A DNA stretch of 64,000 nucleotides from Candidatus Parcubacteria bacterium (GTDB lineage: Bacteria; Patescibacteria; Paceibacteria; UBA6257; HR35). The DNA lies in NCBI GenBank assembly GCA_026004535.1, contig BPJI01000001.1, forward strand, positions 124,001-188,000. Direction: 5' to 3'. The notes under the pieces are model-generated. The model worked only from the letters and a program-made list of their open reading frames with translations. It was not told where the DNA came from and made no database searches. Positions 54,156 to 63,042 of the stretch are shown piece by piece. The position numbers and the translations under genes were made by a program. Every line of letters begins with the position of its first letter. The first letter of the stretch is position 1.

Positions 54156-55508
54156 CTATTTAGTTGCTTCATAAAGAGCCTTTATTTCTTGGTCTGATAA
54201 AGCACGATTATAGATTCGGACTTCATCGATGAGACCTTGAAAATAGATAGCGCACCTCTACGCGACACCTCTACTGTTGCTCCGAGTTTGCAATACAATA
54301 TGTGAGTATAATATTCTTGCTAAATCCTAATTCAATTTTAGATGCCTTATATCCATTGATTAACAACATTTGGCTCCATTAATACTGCAACAGATTAGAT
54401 ATTGGCCGAATAATTCACATTATTACACAACTCAGCCAATTCCTGCAACCTTGCATCGCATACTAAATGTAAATATGAAACGCCTACCCACATGCTCTCT
54501 TGTATTACAAATCTATACCAGTGATCCTAATTGGACAATTTATTAAAGCCATAAAGTCTATCTGGATGCATTAATACTAAGGATTGTAGTATGTTATACA
54601 TAATCATCCACTCCATCAAAACTTAAAGCTTTACCTACTTTACCATCAACACATTGAGGTCCATTCATTAAGGTTCCATTATTGTTGTTTCCTGATAAAT
54701 CTTTAGCAGTACAATCATCAAAACTCCAATAACCTACAAGTCCTTGAGCTTGGTCAATTAGTCTTTTGTTTGTTCCTGCTGAATAAAGATGAGGGTAGTT
54801 ATCATTATCATTTTTTGAAGCTTGAGATTGAGGATTTTCTAATTGAGCATAGAGGGCATAACTTCCTCCTGCAACAAATGAATAGTAATATGGAGGTTTG
54901 TTGATTGGGTCAATGAAAAGTCTAGGAATGTTTAAGATTGAGTAGTTTGAAAAAGGAATCGGTATCCACCCTGTACCATCTGTATTCTCTGGTGTTGCTG
55001 AGCATCTATATGAGAAACCTGAAGGTAAAGATGGAAGTTGAGATAACCAAGAGGAACAGTTTGGATTTGAATCAGGTAAGGATATATAGACAACATTTGA
55101 TGAGGCATATTGAAGTTCAGAGAAAGTGTAGTCTGTGGCATAAATTGAATCTAACAGTTTTTCAATATTTGATAAATCTGAGACTCTTTTTGTATCTCTA
55201 CCTTTTTTAAAGATATCTGTTGGTTTGATAACAACTATTAAAACTGTAGCAAGAATTGCAATTAAGGCTAAAACAACCAAAAGTTCAACTAAGGTAAAAG
55301 AAGCTTGCGGTTCTTTTGGTTTGATGAACCAATTCGGTCTTCGCTTATGCTTGAGTTTGAAAGTTTTCATACGGCCTAAACAAATCTTGCTTGTCGAATT
55401 TGATCTACATTCTTCAGAACTTTTTGACCTGAACCAAGTTATTGCTTTGTTTTGAGTTACGGCGTGGTGCTTGGTATTAGATAGTATTTTGTTTTTGTTA
55501 TTATTCAT
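54156..55508 (-). pseudogene. decayed prepilin-LamG surface protein, second copy
   Basis: The open part (54594-55508) encodes an unusually long, basic 70-residue leader, the prepilin segment SFTLVELLVVLALIAIL, a pilin-like domain nearly the same as at 9326-9844, and the start of LamG (GLVGYWSFDDC, GKALSFDGVDDYV). It then stops. The C-terminal strand IDEVRIYNRALSDQEIKALYEATK is still readable at 54156-54230 in another position. The middle of LamG is scrambled. Both copies lose the frame right after DDYV, an odd coincidence. Confidence 0.75.
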
Positions 55509-55600
55509 TTTTTTTAATTATAACACATTAACTTGTGAACTCGTTAATTCGTTAACTTTTGAATCGAATAATCAAATATATGATATAATTATAACGTATA

Positions 55601-55640
55601 AGAGGCTGAAACCTAAGAAGCTGAGAAGCTGAAAGATAAA
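55601..55640. repeat. GAAGCTGA-word repeat before tRNA-Thr
   Basis: AAGAAGCTGAGAAGCTGAAAG lies directly upstream of tRNA-Thr. Related clusters precede tRNA-Trp (25551-25590) and tRNA-Gly (21319-21358). Confidence 0.6.
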
Positions 55641-55642
55641 TT

Positions 55643-55716
55643 GCCAGGGTAGCTCAGTTGGTTAGAGCACCGCTCTGGTAATGCGGAGGTCACGGGTTCA
55701 AATCCCGTCCCTGGCT
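55643..55716 (+). tRNA. tRNA-Thr(GGT)
   Basis: Acceptor GCCAGGG/CCCTGGC, D-arm GCTC/GAGC, anticodon stem CCGCT/TGCGG (last pair T-T mismatched) with loop CTGGTAA (GGT), T-arm ACGGG/CCCGT, discriminator T; CCA not encoded. Confidence 0.94.
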
Positions 55717-55747
55717 CAATGTCGTTAATTAAGTTATTGAAATTCAA

Positions 55748-55797
55748 ATTCGCGTAGATCTGCGTTAAAATTCGCGTAGATCCGCGTTAATTCGTGA
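55748..55797. repeat. TCGCGTAGATCTGCGTTAA repeat before khpA
   Basis: Two tandem units (CGCGTAGATCTGCGTTAA and CGCGTAGATCCGCGTTAA) plus a tail TTCGTGAAAA run up to the khpA start codon. They belong to the ATCCGCGTTAATCCG family of 28571-28826. Confidence 0.7.
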
Positions 55798-55799
55798 AA

Positions 55800-56066
55800 A
55801 TGTCAGAAAAATTGCAGGAAATTGAAAAAAGACTTCGTACTCTTTTTTCTTTGTGGGTTGATCCTCAAAAGGTCGAAAAATTAGATATCAAGGCTAATGT
55901 TGATGAAAGAGGAGTTTTAGTCGAGATTACTGGGCCAAAAGACGTTTTAAGTTTGATTATTGGTAAAAAAGGTTCAACAATCAATGCTGTTAGAAAAATT
56001 ACTAAAAGTATTGGCGGTTCAATTGGAGCAGCAATTTCTTTAAAGGTTAATACTCCTCAAGGCTAA
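55800..56066 (+). CDS. khpA: KH-domain RNA-binding protein KhpA
   Basis: The 88-aa protein is a single KH domain with the GKKGSTINAVRKI loop near 58-70 and preceding strand VEITGPKDVLSLIIG. KhpA, with KhpB/Jag, binds RNA and affects wall synthesis and division in Gram-positives. A GTG two codons upstream (55794) is possible, but ATG 55800 (MSEKL) fits better because the GTG is repeat-derived. The stop overlaps the scpB ATG by 1 nt. Confidence 0.88.
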   Translation: MSEKLQEIEKRLRTLFSLWVDPQKVEKLDIKANVDERGVLVEITGPKDVLSLIIGKKGSTINAVRKITKSIGGSIGAAISLKVNTPQG

Positions 56067-56563
56067 TGGATCATCAATTAGCGCTAAAAATTTTAGATGC
56101 TATTTTACTTTCAGCTCGAAGAAAAATTAAATTAAGCACCTTGAAAAATTTTTTTCAAGGTTTTGATTTAGATGAATTAATTAGTTTAGCTAAGCAAAGA
56201 TACCAAGATTTAGGTTTTTTTATTTATCGAGACAAGGATAGCTTAGAATTAGTGACTAGACCAGAATTAGCCAATTACTTGATAAATTTTTTTGGTCTTG
56301 AAGAAAATGAATTAGCTCAAGAATTGTTAGAAGTTTTAGCTATCATTGCTTATGGTGGTCCAATTAAACTTGAAGAGATAAATCAAATTAGAAATAAAAA
56401 ATCAGCCTCAATTATTAAGGAATTATTAAATGAAGGTTTAATTAAAAAAGAAAATAAAAATTATAAAGTTAGCGAGAAATTTTTGCATTTTCTTGGCTTT
56501 AAGAGTTCAAAAGAATTACCTGATTACAATAGATTGAGAAAGGAAATTAAAAGAAAATCATGA
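56066..56563 (+). CDS. scpB: SMC-associated segregation protein ScpB
   Basis: Winged-helix kleisin partner of SMC condensin. The 165-aa protein has two winged-helix modules; LELVTRPELANYL near 68-80 and LLEVLAIIAYGGPIKLEEINQIRNKKSASIIKELLNEGLI near 93-132 are typical ScpB signatures. Neither scpA nor smc is in the window. Overlaps dacA by 4 nt. Confidence 0.88.
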   Translation: MDHQLALKILDAILLSARRKIKLSTLKNFFQGFDLDELISLAKQRYQDLGFFIYRDKDSLELVTRPELANYLINFFGLEENELAQELLEVLAIIAYGGPIKLEEINQIRNKKSASIIKELLNEGLIKKENKNYKVSEKFLHFLGFKSSKELPDYNRLRKEIKRKS

Positions 56564-57396
56564 TCTTTCTTTTTTTGTTTTTAAGTCTCTTTCAGGTTAG
56601 TCATCAAGAAAATTTAGCTTCCCAAGTAAGCGCCGTTTTTGATTTAGAAAATTTTACAGCCGAAAGTAATATAAATCATCTAAATTTAAACGATTTAATA
56701 GCTGATTCGGTTTTAGTTAAAGAAATTAATGGTAAAACGTTATTTAGTTATAATGCTGACAAACAAAAGGAAATTGCTTCGTTAACAAAATTAATGAGCG
56801 CTTATATAGGTTATCTAATTTATCCGAATGATAAAAATTTTATTTTTACTCCTGAAGCCATAGCCCAAGAGGGTAATGTTGGTTATTTTTATGTTGGTGA
56901 AAAAATTAGTCGTGATGATATTTTAAAAGCAGGTTTAGTTGCTTCGAGCAATGATGCTATTTATTTATTGGCCCAAGAGTATGGTCTAGATAAGTTTGTT
57001 AATTTAATGAATGAAAAAGCAAAAGAATGGAAAATGTTAAAAACAAATTTTGTTGATCCTACTGGTTTAGGTAAAAATATTTCAACTTCTCTAGATCTTT
57101 ATTTAATGTTAGTCAAAATTTATTCCCAGGCTCCTGAGATTTTTGATATTACTCGGCTTGGCAAAATAATTGTTAATGGCAAAATTTTATGGACAACCAA
57201 TCTTCTACTGGATAAATATAGGTCAATAATTGTTGGTGCCAAGACTGGTTATAAAGGTTCAGCTGGTGAAAATTTAGCCTTAATTTTAAAATTTAATAAG
57301 TCTCCCTTTTTAAGTGTTATTATTTTAGATTCTAAGGATCGTTGGCAAGATGCTGAAAAAATAATTAAAGCTTTAAAGTATTACTATGGTGAATGA
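56560..57396 (+). CDS. dacA: D-alanyl-D-alanine carboxypeptidase (S11)
   Basis: A low-molecular-weight PBP trimming stem pentapeptides. The 278-aa protein has a short N-terminal signal (about 1-15). Motifs are SLTK near 74-77 (in EIASLTKLMSAY), the SSN triad near 128 (in VASSNDAIYLLA) and KTG near 228 (in GAKTGYKGSAG). The C-terminal membrane-anchoring domain is missing. It overlaps mraY by 11 nt. Confidence 0.92.
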   Translation: MIFLFLFLSLFQVSHQENLASQVSAVFDLENFTAESNINHLNLNDLIADSVLVKEINGKTLFSYNADKQKEIASLTKLMSAYIGYLIYPNDKNFIFTPEAIAQEGNVGYFYVGEKISRDDILKAGLVASSNDAIYLLAQEYGLDKFVNLMNEKAKEWKMLKTNFVDPTGLGKNISTSLDLYLMLVKIYSQAPEIFDITRLGKIIVNGKILWTTNLLLDKYRSIIVGAKTGYKGSAGENLALILKFNKSPFLSVIILDSKDRWQDAEKIIKALKYYYGE

Positions 57397-58423
57397 AGTT
57401 TTTTTAAACTTAATTAAAATTGTGAGTTTAGGAATTTTAAGTTTTTTGCTTTCTTTATTTTTAGTGCCTTTTTATTTAAAAATAGCCTTGAGATTTAATT
57501 TAACCGATAAACCTCATCGTCAGGATGCTCCAATTGCAACCGAAACTTTAAAAGAAAAAGCAGGTACGCCGACGATGGCTGGAGTAATTATTTGGTTACC
57601 ACCATTAATTTTAGCTTTATTAATTTTATTGTTAAAAAATATTTTTGGTAATGTTTTTGATTTTTTAAATTTTGTTAGTCGTCGAGAAACTTATTTATCC
57701 TTAGCTGGTCTTTTTTTAGGAGGAATATTCGGCCTGATTGATGATTTATTAAGACAATTTAATCTGACTGGTTTACGCCGAAGAGATACTTTTTTAATCT
57801 ATTTAACAATCGGTCTCTTTTTTGCCTGGTGGTTTATAGCTAAATTAAATTTCAGTTTTATTGATTTGCCTCAACAAAGAATTTATTTAGGTGTTCTCTT
57901 GTTTCTTTTATATTTTTTGTTCGTTTTTTTAGCCGTTGTTCTTTCGGGGGATATTACTGATGGTGTTGACGGACTTTTTGGCGGTTTAAGTTTTTCAATT
58001 ATTTTAACCTTAACTATTTTTGCTTTTTTGAATCAAGATTATAATTTAGCAAGTTTTGGAGCAACTCTTCTGGGTTCTCTTTTGGCTTATTTATGGTTTA
58101 ATTTTTACCCAGCTAAATTTTTTGATGGAAATACTGGTTCTTTTTCAGTTGGAATAGCTATCGTCTTAATGTCATTTTTTACTCAAAGTAGTTTGCTTTT
58201 GCCTTTATTAGCGCCAATTTTTGTTCTTGAAGCTGGTTCAGTTATTTTGCAGATTTTTTCAAAAAAAATTTTAAAGAGAAAAATTTTTCTTTCTACCCCG
58301 ATTCATCACCACCTCCGAGCTATTGGTTGGCATGAAGCTAATATAACTTTTCGTTTTTGGATTATTAATATTATCGGTTGTTTATTAGCAGGCATTATTT
58401 ATTTGCTTTTGAAATTTATTTAA
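57386..58423 (+). CDS. mraY: phospho-MurNAc-pentapeptide transferase MraY
   Basis: Makes lipid I at the membrane. The 345-aa protein has about ten helices and the family motifs DKPHRQDAP near 35, KAGTPTMAGVIIW near 52, GLIDDLLRQ near 115, DGVDGLFGGL near 193, DGNTGS near 248 and the HHH motif PIHHHLRAIGWHEANI near 308. All catalytic Asp residues are visible. Followed by murA with a 1-nt overlap. Confidence 0.95.
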   Translation: MVNEVFLNLIKIVSLGILSFLLSLFLVPFYLKIALRFNLTDKPHRQDAPIATETLKEKAGTPTMAGVIIWLPPLILALLILLLKNIFGNVFDFLNFVSRRETYLSLAGLFLGGIFGLIDDLLRQFNLTGLRRRDTFLIYLTIGLFFAWWFIAKLNFSFIDLPQQRIYLGVLLFLLYFLFVFLAVVLSGDITDGVDGLFGGLSFSIILTLTIFAFLNQDYNLASFGATLLGSLLAYLWFNFYPAKFFDGNTGSFSVGIAIVLMSFFTQSSLLLPLLAPIFVLEAGSVILQIFSKKILKRKIFLSTPIHHHLRAIGWHEANITFRFWIINIIGCLLAGIIYLLLKFI

Positions 58424-59676
58424 TGTCTAGATTAATTATTAAAGGAGGAAAAAAATTAGAAGGAAAGATAAGAGTTAGCGGATCGAAAAATGCTATCTTA
58501 ACTCTTTTACCAGCAAGTTTGCTCATTGATGGCCGGGTTATTTTAAAAAATGTTCCTCAAATTAAAGATGTGAATGTTATGATTGAAATTTTAAAACATC
58601 TTGGTGCTGAAGTTCAATTTGTTGATTCAACTTTAATTATTAAAACTAAAAATATCGGTTATCGAGATTTATTGATTGATGAGGTAAAGCTTTTAAGAGC
58701 CTCGGTTTTATTTTTAGGTCCAATTTTAGCTAAATTCGGTAAGATAAAGATTTATTTTCCTGGTGGCGACATTATTGGTGTTCGACCAATTGATGCTCAT
58801 CTTAAAGGGATGATTGATTTAGGAGCACAAATTGAAACCAGCGGCGATTTTCTGGAAGGAAAATTTAGACAATATACCCAAAATGAGATTGCCCTAAAAG
58901 AAGTTAGTGTTACTGCCTCAGAAACATTAATTATGGCTTCAGCCTTATCAAAAAAGCCTATTAATTTAAGATTGGTTGCTTTAGAGCCTCATGTTCAAGC
59001 TTTGTGTCAATTTTTAAAATTGGCTGGTTATGAAATTAATGGTATTGGTACGCATTTTTTAAAAATAAATAGAGGTAGAAAAATTAAAAAAGAGGTTATC
59101 TTTGATGTTCCTTCAGATTACATTGAAGCTGGCACTTTTATGACTTTGGCGCCAATTGTTAAAAATAAAATAATTATCGAAAAAGCACCAATCGAAAATC
59201 TAGATGCAGTGTTTGTTACCGCTAAGGAAATGAATTTAAATTTTGAAATTAAAAACAAAAATATTATTATTAAGCAATCTAAATTAAAAGGAACAAAGAT
59301 TCAAACAGGTCTTTATCCAAAGTTTGCTTCTGATCTTCAGCCACCATTCGGTATTTTAGCCACCCAAGCTAAAGGAGTAAGTTTAATTCATGAATGGATG
59401 TATGAAAACAGATTTGGTTATTTAAGAGAAGCAGAATATATGGGAGCTAATGTTGAGATTTTAGATCCTCATCGAGCCATTGTTATTGGTCCAACACCTC
59501 TATTTGGTAAAGAAGTAAGATCATTAGATATCCGAGCTGGAATTAGTTTGGTTATTGCTGGTTTGTATGCTCAGGGTAAAACAACGATTTATGAAGCTGA
59601 AAAAATTGATCGTGGTTATGAAAAAATTGAGGGAAAATTAACTAATTTAGGAGCTGAAATAATTAGAGAAGACTAA
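58423..59676 (+). CDS. murA: UDP-GlcNAc 1-carboxyvinyltransferase MurA
   Basis: First committed step of peptidoglycan synthesis, using phosphoenolpyruvate. The 417-aa protein has SGSKNAILTLLPASLL near 19-34, PGGDIIGVRP near 113-122, and GIGTHFLKI. The active-site loop has Asp (about 116) where most MurA enzymes have Cys (E. coli C115); this substitution is known in fosfomycin-insensitive MurA. The frame opens 15 codons earlier, but the TAATG junction with mraY supports 58423. Its 3' end overlaps the convergent degT by 14 nt. Confidence 0.95.
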   Translation: MSRLIIKGGKKLEGKIRVSGSKNAILTLLPASLLIDGRVILKNVPQIKDVNVMIEILKHLGAEVQFVDSTLIIKTKNIGYRDLLIDEVKLLRASVLFLGPILAKFGKIKIYFPGGDIIGVRPIDAHLKGMIDLGAQIETSGDFLEGKFRQYTQNEIALKEVSVTASETLIMASALSKKPINLRLVALEPHVQALCQFLKLAGYEINGIGTHFLKINRGRKIKKEVIFDVPSDYIEAGTFMTLAPIVKNKIIIEKAPIENLDAVFVTAKEMNLNFEIKNKNIIIKQSKLKGTKIQTGLYPKFASDLQPPFGILATQAKGVSLIHEWMYENRFGYLREAEYMGANVEILDPHRAIVIGPTPLFGKEVRSLDIRAGISLVIAGLYAQGKTTIYEAEKIDRGYEKIEGKLTNLGAEIIRED

Positions 59677-60955
59677 TAATCAATTCAGCCTCGTCTTTCC
59701 CAATTAATGTTGGTAAATTTAAGATTCTTTTGGTTATTTCTTCAGCTTTAGGACAAGAACCAATTTCGTAATCAAAATTTTTTAAATTAGAACAAGGAGC
59801 CAGGACACAGTTATACCAATCACCGAGATAAATATTTTCTTTCTTAAATTTTTCTAAAATAAAATCTCGATTTTTCGTTAAAAACGGGAATCTTAAAAAT
59901 ATAGGCTCAATATTTGCGTAATAATTGGAAACAGATACAGAACCATCGGAACGAACGGAAGGATTATTTCTGAATACCCCGCTCCTTCCTTGTCCGCTTC
60001 CGTAAATTCCGTTTAATTTTTCTGAATAAATCTTCGCTATTTCTTTTCTTTGTTGATTAAATCTTTCTAATTTTTTTAATTGATTCTCTAATAAAGGAAA
60101 AAGTTGTCGGGGAAATTTAGCTAAATAATTTTTTGGTCTTTGCCCTTGTTTTTCAATCAAAGAAATCATTTCTAAGGTAGCGCCTCTTGTTCTTAAAAAT
60201 CTTAAATAAATTTTTGTCAAAAAATTATAATTCTTTTTAGCTTGATAAAGTATTTTGCCAGTAAAAAGAATTTTTTTAATTTCTTTTTCTTCTAATTCAG
60301 GTAACTTTTCATATTCAGTTCTGATTTTTTCGGCTAATTCTTTATTATTTACAATCAAAGCTCCACCAATAATTGAAGAAATAACTTTATTGCGATTAAA
60401 ACTTAATAAAGCAACATTGCCAAAGTTGCCCAAATATTGATTTTGATATTTTGCACCTAAAGAATGAGTTAAGTTTTCAATAATTAAAAGATTATTTTTT
60501 TTAGCGATTTCTAAAATTTCATCAATTTTAGCTGGAATGCCAAAAGTGTTTTGAATAATTATTGCTTTTGTTTTGTCACTGATTTTTCTTTTTAAATCTT
60601 CAATGTCGAGATTAAAAGTTTCATCAATATCAACATAAATAGGTTTAAAGTTAGCAAACTTAATGGCATTAGGAACAACCAGACAAGAAAAAGCTTGTGT
60701 AATTATTTCAGCTGGGAAGTACTTGATCTGAATCGAGTCTTGTTCTAGTTCAGAGTAATTTTGGCTTAATAAAAATGTCAAAGCGCTTCTGGCAGAATTA
60801 AAGAAAAATATTTCTCCTTCAGGAAAATAGAGTTTTAAAATTTCTCTCACTCTATTTTCTGAAAGTAAAAAATTGAATGTTTTACCATTAATTAAATTTT
60901 GAATTATTTCATAATCATCATTTTCAAAATTTGGCACTAAATCAATATGAATCAT
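59663..60955 (-). CDS. DegT/DnrJ/EryC1-type PLP aminotransferase
   Basis: The 430-aa protein has the fold-type I PLP layout of sugar aminotransferases: a FFFNSARSALTFLL segment near 50-63, the cofactor Asp replaced by Asn (IIENLTHSLGAKY, where EDAAHA is usual) near 158-170, and a lysine context SFNRNKVISSIIGGAL near 185-200. With the D-to-N change the catalytic class is uncertain. A Gly/Ser-rich insert near 319-343 (bases about 59930-60003) is GC-richer than the gene and partly palindromic. Next to a Mur ligase, so an envelope-sugar role is possible. Confidence 0.8.
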   Translation of the reverse strand: MIHIDLVPNFENDDYEIIQNLINGKTFNFLLSENRVREILKLYFPEGEIFFFNSARSALTFLLSQNYSELEQDSIQIKYFPAEIITQAFSCLVVPNAIKFANFKPIYVDIDETFNLDIEDLKRKISDKTKAIIIQNTFGIPAKIDEILEIAKKNNLLIIENLTHSLGAKYQNQYLGNFGNVALLSFNRNKVISSIIGGALIVNNKELAEKIRTEYEKLPELEEKEIKKILFTGKILYQAKKNYNFLTKIYLRFLRTRGATLEMISLIEKQGQRPKNYLAKFPRQLFPLLENQLKKLERFNQQRKEIAKIYSEKLNGIYGSGQGRSGVFRNNPSVRSDGSVSVSNYYANIEPIFLRFPFLTKNRDFILEKFKKENIYLGDWYNCVLAPCSNLKNFDYEIGSCPKAEEITKRILNLPTLIGKDEAELIISLL

Positions 60956-60961
60956 TTTTTT

Positions 60962-62542
60962 TTATTTTAAATTTAATTTAATTCTTTCTGGTAATCTATT
61001 AAAAATCCAAATACCAACCCGATTAAATTTTAAACTCTGAAGAAAAATTTCTAACTCTCTACTATTTTTAATCAAAAGAACTTTTTCTTTTAAAACTTCT
61101 TTAAAAACATCATAAAAATCATCTGAAGTTAAAATAATTTTGTCAAAAGCTAAAAACTCTTGTGCCAAATTTTTGTAAATTTCTTTTGTTTCTTTGCCAA
61201 GTTCTAATAAACCATTAAAGATAATAACTTTATAATCAAAATTTAAAGTTTTAAAAAAGTTTATTCCTTCGAAAACTCCACGCGGGTTAGCATTATAAGA
61301 ATCATCAAAAAGATATATATGATTAAATTTTTTCAATTTCAAAAATCCCTCAGGCAATTCTAAATTTTTAATTCTTTCTCTGTATTTTTGAATATCATCT
61401 ATTAAATATATATATGATAGAGCACCAACTAAATTTTCAATCTGCATCGGAAAAATAATATTAGTTTCAAAAACAATTTTCTGTCTATTTTTATTGTTTT
61501 GTGTCAAGGCTGTTTTTTGTGCAGTAAATTCAAAAATAGATCTTTCTAAATTTATTTCTTTGATTTTGTAAGAAAAATCCCCATCTTTACCATAAGTATA
61601 AGTTTTAATATCGGGACATATGATGTCCCGATATTTATTTTCCAATAGTTCAAAATATTCATGGTTGTTATTAATAAAAAGGATGCCTTTTTTTATCCAA
61701 GTTAAAATTTCCAAACCCTCTCCTTGAATAATATTTTCAATACTCCTGAATAAAAATAAATGCTGCTTAGTAGTGCCAGTAATATAAGCAATATGGGGAG
61801 TAATATATTTTGTTATCCACTTAACATTGCCTAAATAATAAGAGCCAAATTCTAAAATTAAATAATCATAATTTTCCATTTTCGCCTTGAGTAAAAATTT
61901 CAATAAAGCATATTCATGATTAATTCTTGGGGGTGTTGTCAGAACTTTATATTTTCCTTTTAAAAATTGAGTCAAAAATTCTTTAGTGCTAGATTTGCCA
62001 TAACTCCCAACAATGCCAATAATTTTAAAATTTGGATTTTCCCCTCTGATTTTTTCAATTTTATTTTTAACTTTCTTGCCTAAAAACAAAAGATAAGGCT
62101 TGACTAAAATATCAAAAATACCAATTGCTGCAGTAAAAACAATAAACTGGCTAATCCATAAAGAAAGAAGAAAAAATAGAAACGAATTGTTTTCAGTTAT
62201 AAATAAAAAGATAAAATTAATTAAAAAAGCTAAGAATGAAATTAAAATTGCTTTAGGTGTAAAATGAATTTTTTTAATCAGATTAATTCTTAAAGCAAAA
62301 AGCAGAACAATAAGGAAAATCAAAAAATCAGGCCGAAGCAAAAAATTAAACTTAAAGAATAATGATAAAAATAATAAAATTAAAACTAAATATTCTTTTT
62401 TATTAAAAATCAATTTTTTTGAACTAGGCAAATAAAAATGAGCAATAACTCGAGAATAAAGATAATCCTTAATTTGATAAAATCTCAAAACTCCGACTCC
62501 ATTAATCAAAAAAACAACTATTGAAAGAACCAAACTAATCAT
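60962..62542 (-). CDS. murF: MurF-type Mur ligase with N-terminal membrane domain
   Basis: The 526-aa protein has about five membrane helices in residues 1-150. A Mur ligase module follows: P-loop GSYGKSST at 179-186, YLILEFGSYYLGNV, ITGTTKQHL, and the MurF signature FDDSYNANPRG near 415-425. MurF adds D-Ala-D-Ala to UDP-MurNAc-tripeptide; classical MurF is soluble and lacks this membrane part. An in-frame palindromic repeat (61608-61638) encodes YRDIICPDIKTY near 303-314. It overlaps hicA by 4 nt on the same strand. Confidence 0.85.
   Translation of the reverse strand: MISLVLSIVVFLINGVGVLRFYQIKDYLYSRVIAHFYLPSSKKLIFNKKEYLVLILLFLSLFFKFNFLLRPDFLIFLIVLLFALRINLIKKIHFTPKAILISFLAFLINFIFLFITENNSFLFFLLSLWISQFIVFTAAIGIFDILVKPYLLFLGKKVKNKIEKIRGENPNFKIIGIVGSYGKSSTKEFLTQFLKGKYKVLTTPPRINHEYALLKFLLKAKMENYDYLILEFGSYYLGNVKWITKYITPHIAYITGTTKQHLFLFRSIENIIQGEGLEILTWIKKGILFINNNHEYFELLENKYRDIICPDIKTYTYGKDGDFSYKIKEINLERSIFEFTAQKTALTQNNKNRQKIVFETNIIFPMQIENLVGALSYIYLIDDIQKYRERIKNLELPEGFLKLKKFNHIYLFDDSYNANPRGVFEGINFFKTLNFDYKVIIFNGLLELGKETKEIYKNLAQEFLAFDKIILTSDDFYDVFKEVLKEKVLLIKNSRELEIFLQSLKFNRVGIWIFNRLPERIKLNLK
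61608..61638. repeat. ATATCGGGACATATGATGTC palindrome inside murF
   Basis: A near-perfect palindrome with arms ATATCGGGACA/TGTCCCGATAT. Related copies lie at 8191-8221 and 53898-53928. Here it is read in frame within murF without disrupting the ORF. Confidence 0.8.
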
Positions 62543-62772
62543 TTAATAAAATCTAATAAATCTTTTCGGTGAAAATCGGCTTCTCGTAAAATTGTTAAAA
62601 TCGTTCCAATAGGCAAATCTTTTTTAAGATGAGGAATCACTGCTCTTTTCTTTAGGCTCCTATTATACATTATTACATGACTGCCAGATTGGTGATCAAT
62701 TTCAAATCCTTTTGAAATAAAAAATTTTATTAAAACTCCAGAGCTTATACTTGGCAATTTAGACATATTCAA
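62539..62772 (-). CDS. hicA: HicA-family mRNA interferase toxin
   Basis: A 77-aa (or 75-aa from the second ATG) double-stranded-RNA-binding-like toxin: LPSISSGVLIKFFISKGFEI, catalytic His in QSGSHVIMYN near 29-38, and VIPHLKKDLPIGTILTILREA. HicA cleaves mRNA when free of HicB. It overlaps the upstream hicB by 14 nt. Confidence 0.92.
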   Translation of the reverse strand: MNMSKLPSISSGVLIKFFISKGFEIDHQSGSHVIMYNRSLKKRAVIPHLKKDLPIGTILTILREADFHRKDLLDFIK

Positions 62773-63004
62773 TTTCTAAAGTTGTAATTAGAGATCTGAA
62801 ATTTTTTGAAGCCTCGGGTATTTTCTCTTTGTGTTTTTTCAAACTGTAAATATAAGCATTAATAGCGTCTTTTGCCATTTTATAGGCTTCCTCTAATGTT
62901 TTGCCATAAGTAATACAACCCGGAAGATCAGGAACAAAAATAGTGTAGCCACCTTCTTTTTCTGGTCTTAAAATAATTTGGAATTCCAAAAACTTTCTTT
63001 TCAT
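62759..63004 (-). CDS. hicB: HicB-family antitoxin
   Basis: An 81-aa antitoxin with the HicB partial RNase-H-like fold: EFQIILRPEKEGGYTIFVPDLPGCITYGKTLEEAYKMAKDAI near 7-48. A TATAAT (minus, 63047-63042) gives a roughly 30-nt leader. It has no separate DNA-binding domain at the C-terminus. It precedes hicA, the less common antitoxin-first order. Confidence 0.92.
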   Translation of the reverse strand: MKRKFLEFQIILRPEKEGGYTIFVPDLPGCITYGKTLEEAYKMAKDAINAYIYSLKKHKEKIPEASKNFRSLITTLEIEYV

Positions 63005-63042
63005 TTTTCGTCTTTCGTTTTTAATATTTTTATATTTTATTA

